Assembly: GCA_905479655.1 (NCBI GenBank)
Contig: CAJQNK010000125.1
Span: 1 to 42,162, forward strand
Reading direction: 5' to 3'
Origin: an uncultured bacterium
GTDB taxonomy: Bacteria; Acidobacteriota; Thermoanaerobaculia; Multivoradales; JAHEKO01
Length of the DNA: 42,162 nt
Shown here: one piece after another, positions 29,994 to 38,379 of the stretch
How the letters are laid out: each line of letters begins with the position of its first letter
Position numbering within the stretch: the first letter of the stretch is position 1
Notes under the pieces: generated by a model
The model's database searches: none
Seen by the model: the letters and a program-made list of their open reading frames with translations, nothing else
What the model was told of the DNA's origin: nothing
Made by a program: the position numbers and the translations under genes

Positions 29994-30041
29994 CGTGCCG
30001 AAGACGATCGAAGAACGCAATCCACGAGAGGAACCAACACC

Positions 30042-31658
30042 ATGAATCGCAAGATCACGCTCCGGGCCCTGTCGCTCGCCGCTGCGGGCCTGCTGGCTGT
30101 CTCGGCCGGCTTCGCCCAGGTCAACTTCAACGAGGTCACCGCCAGCGCCGGTGTCCAGGTAGCCATCTCCCCCGAGCCCGCGGTCCCCTTCGCCGGCGGT
30201 GCCGCGTGGGCTGACTTCAACAACGACGGCTGGGACGACCTGTTCGTCGTCCAGGCCGACGGCTGCAACCATCTGTTCCGCAACCAGGGCGACGGGACCT
30301 TCGCCGAGGTCGCGGACGCCGCGGGTGCCTCCGACTGCGCCGGCGCCGGCAAGGGCGTCGCGGTGGCCGACTGGGACAACGACGGCGACGAGGACCTGTA
30401 CGTCACCAACTACGGTCAGAACCGGATGTACCGGAACACCTTCGTGCCCTCCGGCTCCACCAGCTTCGTGGACGTGACCGTGGCGGCCGGCTTCGCGGGC
30501 GACGGTGAGGCGAACTCCGCCAGCGCGAGCTTCGGCGACTACGACAACGACGGCTGGCTGGACCTCGTCGTCGTCAACCACGCCCTGTACGTGCCATTCG
30601 ACGAGAACGCCTGCAAGGCGGACCTGCTCTACCACAACAACGGCAACGGCACCTTCACCGAGGTCGGCGGACCCACGGGCGTGGCCCTCAGCGGCCGCAC
30701 CGGCCTCCCCGGCTGCGGTCTCGCCACCACCTGGAGTGACTACGACAACGACGGCGACGTCGATCTCTGGGTCGTCAACGACTTCGGCGAGGTCAACGTG
30801 CAGAACAAGCTGTTCCGGAACGACGGTCCGGACGGCGAGGGCGGCTGGCTCTTCACCGACGAGGGTCGGTGGGCGATGGTCGACTACCCGATGTTCGGCA
30901 TGGGCATCGCGATCGGTGACATCGATCGCGACGGCGACTTCGACTACTACATGAGCGACATCGGTCCGAACAACATGGCCCTCAACAACGGCAAGGGGGA
31001 GTTCTCCGAGATCGCCGCCAGCGCGGGCACCGTCGCCTCGGATCGCGGCGCCTGGGGCGCCAGCGGGCTGGTGAGCTGGGGCAACGCCTTCATCGACCTG
31101 AACGGCGACGGCTGGGACGACCTTCTGGTGGCCAACGGTGGCGCCTCCGAGGTGATCTGGCCCGGCATGTTCGGTCCGGACTACATCGACTTCAACCCCA
31201 TCTACGCGTATGGCAACAAGCGCAACGGGACGTTCCGCGAGGCGCACAACGCGATCGGCCTCGACGCGACGGCGTACTTCCGGAACATCGCGATCTCGGA
31301 CTACGACAACGACGGCGACCAGGACCTCCATCTGGGCGTCCTCGAGGGCAACAACCAGCTCTACCGGAACGACTCGGTCCTCGCCTCCAACTGGCTGAAG
31401 GTCAAGGCCGTCGGCACGCAGAGCAACCGCGACGCGATCGGCGCCAAGGTGATCGTCCGCCAGGGTTCGGACCGGCAGATCCGTGAGGTCTCCGGGGGCT
31501 CCGGCTTCCTGATCCGTCACAGTCTGACGCAGCACTTCTACACCGGCACCGGCGGGACCGTGGACGAGGTGATCGTCCGCTTCCCGAGCGGTCAGATGGT
31601 GACGCTCAACAACGTCACGGTGAACCAGATCATCGAGGTCGTCGAGCCGGCTCCCTGA
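30042..31658 (+). CDS. Secreted CRTAC1-type FG-GAP/VCBS repeat protein 2
   Basis: 538 residues from ATG 30042 (GAGAGG about 10 bases upstream). The signal peptide is M-N-R-K-I-T-L-R-A-L-S-L-A-A-A-G-L-L-A-V then S-A-G-F-A, cut before Q-V-N-F. Seven loops of the form D-x-[DN]-x-D-G-x-x-D (D-F-N-N-D-G-W-D-D, D-W-D-N-D-G-D-E-D, D-Y-D-N-D-G-W-L-D, D-I-D-R-D-G-D-F-D and others) form the FG-GAP propeller, and an ASPIC/UnbV domain closes it (N-W-L-K-V-K-A-V-G-T-Q-S-N-R-D-A-I-G-A-K-V, then G-S-G-F-L-I-R-H, F-P-S-G). Unlike its neighbours it has no extra C-terminal module, so it is the minimal form of the family. It shares order and style with the genes on either side, which points to duplication within the locus. 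Confidence 0.88.
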   Translation: MNRKITLRALSLAAAGLLAVSAGFAQVNFNEVTASAGVQVAISPEPAVPFAGGAAWADFNNDGWDDLFVVQADGCNHLFRNQGDGTFAEVADAAGASDCAGAGKGVAVADWDNDGDEDLYVTNYGQNRMYRNTFVPSGSTSFVDVTVAAGFAGDGEANSASASFGDYDNDGWLDLVVVNHALYVPFDENACKADLLYHNNGNGTFTEVGGPTGVALSGRTGLPGCGLATTWSDYDNDGDVDLWVVNDFGEVNVQNKLFRNDGPDGEGGWLFTDEGRWAMVDYPMFGMGIAIGDIDRDGDFDYYMSDIGPNNMALNNGKGEFSEIAASAGTVASDRGAWGASGLVSWGNAFIDLNGDGWDDLLVANGGASEVIWPGMFGPDYIDFNPIYAYGNKRNGTFREAHNAIGLDATAYFRNIAISDYDNDGDQDLHLGVLEGNNQLYRNDSVLASNWLKVKAVGTQSNRDAIGAKVIVRQGSDRQIREVSGGSGFLIRHSLTQHFYTGTGGTVDEVIVRFPSGQMVTLNNVTVNQIIEVVEPAP

Positions 31659-31981
31659 GCGTGGCCTTTCCGAGCGTCGGCGAGGAGTTCCTCGTCGACG
31701 CCTCGTTCCTTTCAGGGCGCGGTCCGGCTCCATGGGGCTGGGGCGCGCCCTTCCTGCATCGGCCGGCCCCTTCGACGTCGCGCTGCGGCAGCGGAGGGTC
31801 CCGGAGCGCGGCGTGTGTGATAGCATCTGCTGGCGCCTCCTGAATCCGAAACGCCTCCAACGCCCGGAACTCGCGTGATGCGCAGAGTCCCCCCCCACAG
31901 ACCCGACGGGCCAGTCAGGGCTTCCAGCTTCCGGAGGTCCGCCGGCCCTCAGAACCCGCAGCAGGCAGGGAGTTGACACCC
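31659..31981 (+). other. 323-bp gap between CRTAC1 genes 2 and 3
   Basis: No credible gene: the frames found here have no recognisable domain. It holds a strong hairpin at its start (listed as terminator) and, at 31821-31826, a TAGCAT that could be a -10 box preceded by tgtgtga, but without a good -35 box at the right distance. The ribosome site GGGAG (31968-31972) for gene 3 is at its end. Confidence 0.45.
31674..31701 (+). terminator. Strong hairpin after CRTAC1 gene 2
   Basis: gcgtcggcgagga (31674-31686) pairs with tcctcgtcgacgc (31689-31701) over 13 positions, 12 Watson-Crick plus one G-U in RNA, 16 bases after the stop codon. The pyrimidine-rich ctcgttcctttc follows, making this the best terminator candidate of the window. 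Confidence 0.6.
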
Positions 31982-34303
31982 ATGGCCGACCGCCCCCAGA
32001 CCCCGACCGACCGCCTTCTCTCGAAAGTGCCTTCACGGCCTGTCCTGATGATTCTGGGGCTCGCTCTGGTGCTTCCCGGGCTCGGCCTCGCCCAGGTCAC
32101 GTTCACCGATGTGGCCCTCGAGGCCGGCTTCCAGGATCGGCTCCACCACGGCCGGGCTCTGGTGGCCGCAGACTTCAACGGCGACGGCTGGGTGGACTTC
32201 TACGTCGGCAACCCCGGGGATCCCGTGCTGGCAAACGACGACAACTTCATCCTGTGGAACGACGGTCCCGACGGGGAGGGCAACCACACCTTCACCAAGG
32301 GGCAGGTGTTGCTCAAGGGCAAGCTCGCGTTCACCGCGTCGGCCGCCGACTTCGACAACGACGGCGATCAGGACCTGTTCATCGGGGTCGGAGGCCAGGA
32401 GGGGATCGGCCTCGACCATCTCTTCCGCAACGACGACGGCTTTTTCACCGACATCACGATGACGGCCCGGGTCGCCGGGCCCTTCACCGAGGGAAGTCCG
32501 GTCCCGGGCGCGACGAGCTCGGGCAACTGGGCCGACTACGACAACGACGGCGACCTCGACCTCTTCTCGGCCGTGCGACTCGTGCGGGACACGCTGCCCC
32601 TGCCGGGCGGAGTGGGCGTGCGCAACAGCCTGTTCCGCAACGAGGGGGGAGGCGACTTCACCGATGTCACGGTGGAGGCCGGGCTGGCCTCGCCGTCGTA
32701 CGGCAGCATGACCTCGGCGTGGGGTGACTTCGACAACGACGGCTGGGTGGACCTCTACATTCCGAACCACGAGCCGGTCCTGCCTCAGGTCTATCGCAAC
32801 AACCAGGACGGGACGTTCACGGATATCGGTCTCGACGCGGGCGCCTTGAACTTCGGCGAGCGTGCCAGCTGGGCCGGGTCGGTGGCGGACTTCAACCACG
32901 ACGGCCTTCTGGACATCCTCAGCTTCGCCCGCGGCAACCCGCCGGACACCGACAGCCACGCCCTGCTGATGAACCGGGGCGGTTTCCGGTTCGTGAACGC
33001 CGCCAAGGCCGTGGGTCTGGTGCCGGGCTATCCGGTGCCGGCGGTCATGGGCACGGGGCTGGGCGACTACGACAACGACGGCTACCTCGACATCGTCATG
33101 GCGAACGGCGGGCCGCTGTTCGGTGAGGCGGACCGGCTCTACCACCACCTCGGCGTGACCGAGCAGGGTACTTTCGCCTACGAGGAGACCACGAGCCTCA
33201 TCGACTACGCGGCGCCGGTGGATCCCGACTGCGTGCCGCCGGCGGGTCCCGCCCCGGGGAGCTCGGCGACCTGGGTCGACCACGACAACATGCTGGAGGG
33301 CGAGCCCGGCGAGGCGGGCGTGATCGACACCTCGACGCTCCCGGAGGCGGGAGAGAACCCCTGCCTTCCGACGTACCCCTACCGCGGTCACGGGTCGGTC
33401 TTCGTCGACTACGACAAGGACGGCGACCTCGACCTGGCGATGGTCAAGGGCGGCACGGCGGTCCTCGCGCCCGACGTCTCGTCCACCGAGCCGAACCGTC
33501 TGTTCCGAAACGACGGCGGCAACGACAACAACTGGCTCTTCCTGGAGCTCGAAGGCACTCTGAGCAACCGGGACGGGTTCGGCGCCCGAGTCGAGCTGAC
33601 AGCCGACGGCGGTGCCACGGGTCGCAGGACCCTCTTCCAGCCCTGGCAGGGCCAGACGGGGTTCAGCACCAACCAGTCCGACGAGATGCACTTCGGTCTG
33701 GCGGACAACGACACGATCGAGAGCCTGCGCGTGATCTGGCCGAGCGGGCGAGTCACCCTCATCGAGGGGGGCGGGGTCAACCGGCGCCTCGAGATCGTCG
33801 AGGAGTTCTCGTACGCCGAGGACTTCAACGACGGAGTGGCGGACGGCTGGACCGCGCTGGCGGGCAACTGGCAGGTCAACGAGGGAGTCTACGGTCAGCT
33901 CGGCGACGGCCGCTCTCTCGCCCTCCACGAGGACTCGACCCGTACCGACTTCACGGTCATCGGTCGCCTGACCTACGTGTCGGGCGAGCGCAAGATGGCT
34001 CTCCTGGGGCGCGCGAGCGCGGACGGTCTCGACTTCTACGCGGCCATCCTCGGCAACGGTCGAGCCCAGATCTTCCGTAGCGTGGGAGGCCAGCTCCAGG
34101 CGCTCGGCAGTCCGTTGGAGATCGAGCCGATGACGCCGGGAAGGTCGTACCTGGTGCGAATGGAGTTCGACGGCGGCTGGATCCGCCTGTCGGTCGATCA
34201 GGGACCCCAGGCGGTGGTGGTCGACGATGCGCTCGCCAGCGGCGCGATCGGTGTCGCCACCAACAACACCAACGCCACGCTGGAGAACGTGGCGGTCTAC
34301 TAG
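31982..34303 (+). CDS. Secreted CRTAC1-type FG-GAP protein 3 with C-terminal LamG-like domain
   Basis: 773 residues from ATG 31982, with GGGAG 9 bases upstream; a TTG nine bases earlier is less likely. The signal peptide has a long polar start and the hydrophobic core V-L-M-I-L-G-L-A-L-V-L-P-G-L-G-L-A before Q-V-T-F. Seven FG-GAP loops (D-F-N-G-D-G-W-V-D, D-F-D-N-D-G-D-Q-D, D-Y-D-N-D-G-D-L-D and others) are seen; an eighth position (W-V-D-H-D-N-M-L-E-G) is degenerate. An ASPIC/UnbV domain comes next (N-W-L-F-L-E-L-E-G-T-L-S-N-R-D-G-F-G-A-R-V), then from about 615 a LamG/concanavalin-like beta-sandwich (F-N-D-G-V-A-D-G-W-T-A-L-A-G-N-W...G-R-A-S-A-D-G-L-D-F-Y-A-A-I-L). That module usually binds carbohydrate, so attachment to a glycan, perhaps the cell's own polysaccharide, is plausible. 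Confidence 0.86.
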   Translation: MADRPQTPTDRLLSKVPSRPVLMILGLALVLPGLGLAQVTFTDVALEAGFQDRLHHGRALVAADFNGDGWVDFYVGNPGDPVLANDDNFILWNDGPDGEGNHTFTKGQVLLKGKLAFTASAADFDNDGDQDLFIGVGGQEGIGLDHLFRNDDGFFTDITMTARVAGPFTEGSPVPGATSSGNWADYDNDGDLDLFSAVRLVRDTLPLPGGVGVRNSLFRNEGGGDFTDVTVEAGLASPSYGSMTSAWGDFDNDGWVDLYIPNHEPVLPQVYRNNQDGTFTDIGLDAGALNFGERASWAGSVADFNHDGLLDILSFARGNPPDTDSHALLMNRGGFRFVNAAKAVGLVPGYPVPAVMGTGLGDYDNDGYLDIVMANGGPLFGEADRLYHHLGVTEQGTFAYEETTSLIDYAAPVDPDCVPPAGPAPGSSATWVDHDNMLEGEPGEAGVIDTSTLPEAGENPCLPTYPYRGHGSVFVDYDKDGDLDLAMVKGGTAVLAPDVSSTEPNRLFRNDGGNDNNWLFLELEGTLSNRDGFGARVELTADGGATGRRTLFQPWQGQTGFSTNQSDEMHFGLADNDTIESLRVIWPSGRVTLIEGGGVNRRLEIVEEFSYAEDFNDGVADGWTALAGNWQVNEGVYGQLGDGRSLALHEDSTRTDFTVIGRLTYVSGERKMALLGRASADGLDFYAAILGNGRAQIFRSVGGQLQALGSPLEIEPMTPGRSYLVRMEFDGGWIRLSVDQGPQAVVVDDALASGAIGVATNNTNATLENVAVY

Positions 34304-34317
34304 TCGCAGTCTTCCTT

Positions 34318-34347
34318 CCCGCAGCTCCGCCGCACCCGGAGCGCGGG
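34318..34347 (+). terminator. GC-rich hairpin after CRTAC1 gene 3
   Basis: cccgc-a-gctccg (34318-34329) pairs with cggagc-gcggg (34337-34347): 11 pairs with one bulged A and a 7-base loop, 15 bases after the stop codon. No T tract follows. It separates the CRTAC1 genes from the promoter of the biosynthetic cluster. Confidence 0.5.
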
Positions 34348-34406
34348 ATCCGCTTCCGTCCGTCGCCTCGGCGCTGGTTCAGCGTGACCCGCGAGGGGCG
34401 GAGGTT

Positions 34407-34435
34407 TTGAGTCCCTGCAGGGCGGAGGCTACAAT
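34407..34435 (+). promoter_or_regulatory. Sigma70-type promoter of the NRPS-PKS cluster
   Basis: TTGAGT (34407-34412), exactly 17 bp, then TACAAT (34430-34435): -35 matches at 4/6 and -10 at 5/6. The spacer contains the palindrome ccctgcaggg (34413-34422), a possible regulator site. It lies 119 bp before the ATG of the first synthetase gene (34555). Confidence 0.55.
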
Positions 34436-34554
34436 CGCCGTCTTCGGGGCGGTCGACGTTCCGGGGCGGCGGCAGGGCGGCAGCCTGCGGCGCGACCGGA
34501 CCTCTCCGGTCAGTGCCTTTCCCTAGAATCCTTGGAGTCGGAGGTGGCGGTTCT

Positions 34555-37500
34555 ATGATCGACGCCGAGTCACTTCGGCGCTGGAGCGAGCAGCTTCGCT
34601 CGGTGCCGGGCGTGAGGGACGCGGAGGCCCTCGTCGAGGGGCTCCGTGAGGAGCCGATCCCTCTGGGGGTCCTGGTGCCGAGCGACGCGGTCGTCGCGGA
34701 GGTGGCCGAGATCGCCCCCGATCTCGCGGAGCGCAGACCCTCGCACAGCGACGGCGGGCCCCTCAGGATTCCGCCCGGTGCCCCCACCACCCTCGTGGCG
34801 GCGCTCCGTGCCGCCGCCGAGCTCGACGACGCCGGCACTCTCTACCTCGGCGATCCGGGGGAGGGCGAGCGGTTCCAGACCTACCGCGAGCTCCTCGGCG
34901 AGGCCGAGAGGATCCTGGGTGGCCTCCGGGCCGCGGGTCTCGACTCCGGGAGCCGGGTCCTCTTCCAACTCCAGGCGCCGGAGGATTTCCTGCCCGCCTT
35001 CTGGGCCTGCGTGCTCGGCGGCATCCTGCCCGTTCCGTCCGCCCTTCCCGGGGGGTTCCGCGAGGAGAACGCCGGCATCGTCCGGCTGCGCGGCGCCTGG
35101 GAGCTCCTGGGAGGGCCCCCGGTCCTCACCCGCGCGACGCTGGTCGAGCCGATTCGGTCGGCGCCCGGCCTCTCCCATCTCGAAGGGCTGGAGGTGCTGG
35201 CCGTGGAGGACCTGCGGCGTGCGCAGCCGGTCGGCGCGACGGCCGAGCCCAGCCCCGGGGATGCGGCTCTCCTGCTCCTGACCTCGGGGAGCACCGGGGT
35301 CCCCAAAGGGGTCGTGTTGGATCACGGGAACCTCATGTCGAGCGCCTGGGGCGCGATCCAGATGCACGGCTTCGGCCCCGAGAGCCGATTCCTGAACTGG
35401 TTCCCGCTGGACCACGTCGCCGGCATCGTGATGTTCCACATCCAGCCGCTCGTCCTCGGTGGCCGACAGATCCACGGCCCGATGGAGGCCGTGCTCAAGC
35501 AACCCGTGGTCTGGCTGGACTGGATCGAGTGCCATCGCGCCACCGTGACCTGGGCCCCCAACTTCGCCTACGGTCAGATCAACGAGCGGGAAGCGACGTT
35601 GGGCAAGCGCCAGTGGGACCTCTCCTCCATGCGTTTCATCCTCAACGGCGGCGAGGCCATCGTTCCGCGGACCGTCCGGCGATTCCTCCGGCTGTTGGCG
35701 CCGCACGGGCTCGCCGGCGACTGCATGCACCCGGGTTGGGGGATGTCGGAGACCTCCGGCGGAGTGGTCTTCTCACAGGACTTTCGCCTGGAGACCACCT
35801 CGGACGACGACTCCTTCGTCTCGTTGGGCGGTCCCTTCCCCGGCACCCGGCTGCGCATCGTCGACGATGCCGGCGAGATCGTGCCGGAGCCCCGGGTGGG
35901 GAAGCTCCAGATCCAGGGTCCCAGCATCACCCGGGGCTATCTCGGAAACCCGGAGGCGACGAAGGAGGGCCGCACGGAGGACGGCTGGTTCGACACCGGC
36001 GATCTCGGTTCGATGACCGACGGACGGCTCACGATCACGGGCCGGACGAAGGAGACCATCATCATCAACGGTCTCAACTACCACGGGCACGAGATCGAGA
36101 CGGCCGCCGAGGAGGGGCCGGGCCTGGTGAAGTCGTTCACGGCGGCGTGCGCCGTGCGCGGTGACGGTCGCGACACGGACGAGCTGGCCGTGTTCTTCTC
36201 GCCCTCGGAGGGGGCCGATCTCCAGGAGCTCGTCGCCGACATCCGGTCACGGATCGTGCAGGCCGTGGGGCTCCACGCCTCCTACCTGATCCCGTTGCCG
36301 CAGGCGGACATCCCCAAGACCTCCATCGGCAAGATCCAGCGCTCGACTCTCGTCCAGCGCTTCCAGGCCGGGGAGTTCGACACGCTGCTCCGGGAGCTCG
36401 ACGCGGACGAGCACGGCGAGGAGACGGTGCCGGACTGGTTCTACCGCAAGGCCTGGCTGGAGTCGGAGGGTGACGCGGCCGCCGCGGAGGCGGGCGGCGG
36501 CCGGGTTCTCGCGCTGGTCACCGATTCACCCTCCGGACGCGCTCTGGTCGCCGCTCTGACGGCGGCCGGCCACCAGGTCGAGACGGTGCGGCCGGGCTCC
36601 GAGCTCGCCGAGGAGGGGCCGGGCTCCTGGACTCTGCCGACCACGCGGCGAGAGGGCTGGGCGGAGCTGCTGCGGCGCCTCCGCGGGTCGGGCCGGGAGC
36701 CGGACCGAGTCGTCCTCGCTTGGCCGTACCGCGCGTGGGGCGGCGAGCCGGGCTCTCTGACCGCCATCCGCGAGGCTCAGGGGCTGGGCAGCTTCGCGCT
36801 CGTCCGCCTGCTGGCGGCGCTCGACGACGCGGGACTGGGCGGGGTGCCGACGATGGTCGTGGCCGCCCGCTCCCTGGCGGTCCTCGAGAACGAGCCCGTG
36901 GCCTGGGAGCACGGAGCCCTGGCGGCTCTCGTCAAGACCGCCCGGCAGGAAGGCGCCGAGGACCTGCGGCTGATCGATCTCGAGGGCTCCGATCCCGAGG
37001 CGGAGGCCCGTTGCGTCACGAGCGAGCTGGTGGGCCGGCCGGCGGAGGCGGAGGTGGCGTGGCGCGGAGGTCGGCGGCTCGTCTCCCGCCTCGAGCGCAT
37101 CGAGATGGCGTCGCTGGAGGCGGCGAGCTCGCCGCTCGAGAGGGGAGGGCTGTTCGTTCTCCCCGGCGGGCTCGGGGGCATCGGGGTGCACGTCGCCCGG
37201 CTGCTCATGGAGCGCCTGGACGCCCGGGTGCTCGTCCTCGGTCGGACGCCGTTGCCGCCGCGGGAGGAGTGGCCCTCTTTCATGGACGCCGGCGGCCAGG
37301 TGGCGGAGCGGCTGAGGGCGTACCGGGCGCTGGAGGCCACGGGCGGCTCCTTCGACTATCAAGCGGTTGACGTGACCGATCTCGACGGCCTCAAGGAGGC
37401 GCGGCGGCAGGCCGAGCGACAGTTTTCGCGGCAGCTCTCCGGGATCGTGCATCTCGCGGGGGTCCACCGCGAGCGCCACTGGGAGCACGCCGCGGACCAC

Positions 37501-38379
37501 CGTCTGGCCGCCGAGGACGAGTCCGGTCTGGCGCGCCTGTTCGAGGCGAAGCTCTACGGCACGTGGGCTCTCTACCGGCTGCTGGAGGACCGGCCGGAGG
37601 CGAGCTTCGTCGCGATGTCGTCCGTGCTCAGCGAGTTCGGCGGCTCGGGCAACGGCGCCTACGCCGCGGCCGGGGCCGCCATGGCGGCGCTCGTCGCCCA
37701 CCGGCGGGGAGCCGACAGCCCTCGGAGCTACTGCTACGAGTGGTCCATGTGGGACGACGTGGGCATGAGCCGGGACAACCCTCGCATCGTCCGCGACGCG
37801 ACCCGTGCGAGCGGTTTTCACATCCTCGAGCCCCAGCAGGGGCTCCTGTCGCTCCTCGGGCTCCTGTCGCGCGACGTGGGACACGCCGTGGTCGGTGTGG
37901 ACGGCAACCACGCCGCCGTCGCGCCGCGGGTCGTCGTCAGGCCCGGCCAGGAGCGCCTCCGGACGTGGGTGGCGGCGGACGACAGCGTCACGGACGACGG
38001 GATCCGGGAATCGGCGGCGCGGGCCGGGCTGCCGCGGCCCGAGGTCCTGCGGGTCGAGGCCCTGCCGCGGCTCGAAGACGGCTCGGTCGACCGCGAGGCC
38101 CTGCAGGGCTTGGCGGATGCCGGCTCCGGAGGCAAGCTGTCGGCGGCCGAGAGGAGGATGGCGGAGATCTGGCAGCAGGTTCTCAGCCGCCGCGCCGTCG
38201 GACCCCGGGACCGGTTCTTCGAGGTCGGCGGCGACTCGCTGAAGGCGACGCAGCTCCTGCAGCGCGTCTCTCAGGCCTTCGGCGTCGACGTTCCGCTACG
38301 CGACTTCTTCGACGATCCGACGGTGAGCGGGCTGGCCGGCCGGGTCGCGGGCGGTGACGGCTCGGAGGGCGGCCGGTGA
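34555..38379 (+). CDS. Acyl-AMP ligase - ketoreductase - carrier protein (loading module of an NRPS-PKS)
   Basis: 1274 residues from ATG 34555 (GGAGG at 34540-34544). After about 80 unassigned residues comes an ANL adenylation/acyl-AMP ligase: L-L-T-S-G-S-T-G-V-P-K-G (about 241-252), N-W-F-P-L-D-H-V-A-G, G-W-G-M-S-E-T-S-G-G, D-G-W-F-D-T-G-D-L-G and the catalytic lysine in S-I-G-K-I-Q-R-S (about 590). A ketoreductase follows with P-G-G-L-G-G-I-G-V-H (about 868) and S-S-V-L-S-E-F-G-G-S-G-N-G-A-Y-A-A-A-G (about 1022-1040): Ser and Tyr are kept, while the usual A-N is A-G. A PCP-type carrier ends it, V-G-G-D-S-L-K-A-T (about 1225). This order resembles the A-KR-PCP modules of cereulide-type depsipeptide synthetases, which load and reduce an alpha-keto acid; another carboxylic acid starter is possible. 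There is no condensation domain, so it should begin the assembly line. The stop overlaps the next gene's GTG (38376-38379). Confidence 0.85.
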   Translation: MIDAESLRRWSEQLRSVPGVRDAEALVEGLREEPIPLGVLVPSDAVVAEVAEIAPDLAERRPSHSDGGPLRIPPGAPTTLVAALRAAAELDDAGTLYLGDPGEGERFQTYRELLGEAERILGGLRAAGLDSGSRVLFQLQAPEDFLPAFWACVLGGILPVPSALPGGFREENAGIVRLRGAWELLGGPPVLTRATLVEPIRSAPGLSHLEGLEVLAVEDLRRAQPVGATAEPSPGDAALLLLTSGSTGVPKGVVLDHGNLMSSAWGAIQMHGFGPESRFLNWFPLDHVAGIVMFHIQPLVLGGRQIHGPMEAVLKQPVVWLDWIECHRATVTWAPNFAYGQINEREATLGKRQWDLSSMRFILNGGEAIVPRTVRRFLRLLAPHGLAGDCMHPGWGMSETSGGVVFSQDFRLETTSDDDSFVSLGGPFPGTRLRIVDDAGEIVPEPRVGKLQIQGPSITRGYLGNPEATKEGRTEDGWFDTGDLGSMTDGRLTITGRTKETIIINGLNYHGHEIETAAEEGPGLVKSFTAACAVRGDGRDTDELAVFFSPSEGADLQELVADIRSRIVQAVGLHASYLIPLPQADIPKTSIGKIQRSTLVQRFQAGEFDTLLRELDADEHGEETVPDWFYRKAWLESEGDAAAAEAGGGRVLALVTDSPSGRALVAALTAAGHQVETVRPGSELAEEGPGSWTLPTTRREGWAELLRRLRGSGREPDRVVLAWPYRAWGGEPGSLTAIREAQGLGSFALVRLLAALDDAGLGGVPTMVVAARSLAVLENEPVAWEHGALAALVKTARQEGAEDLRLIDLEGSDPEAEARCVTSELVGRPAEAEVAWRGGRRLVSRLERIEMASLEAASSPLERGGLFVLPGGLGGIGVHVARLLMERLDARVLVLGRTPLPPREEWPSFMDAGGQVAERLRAYRALEATGGSFDYQAVDVTDLDGLKEARRQAERQFSRQLSGIVHLAGVHRERHWEHAADHRLAAEDESGLARLFEAKLYGTWALYRLLEDRPEASFVAMSSVLSEFGGSGNGAYAAAGAAMAALVAHRRGADSPRSYCYEWSMWDDVGMSRDNPRIVRDATRASGFHILEPQQGLLSLLGLLSRDVGHAVVGVDGNHAAVAPRVVVRPGQERLRTWVAADDSVTDDGIRESAARAGLPRPEVLRVEALPRLEDGSVDREALQGLADAGSGGKLSAAERRMAEIWQQVLSRRAVGPRDRFFEVGGDSLKATQLLQRVSQAFGVDVPLRDFFDDPTVSGLAGRVAGGDGSEGGR

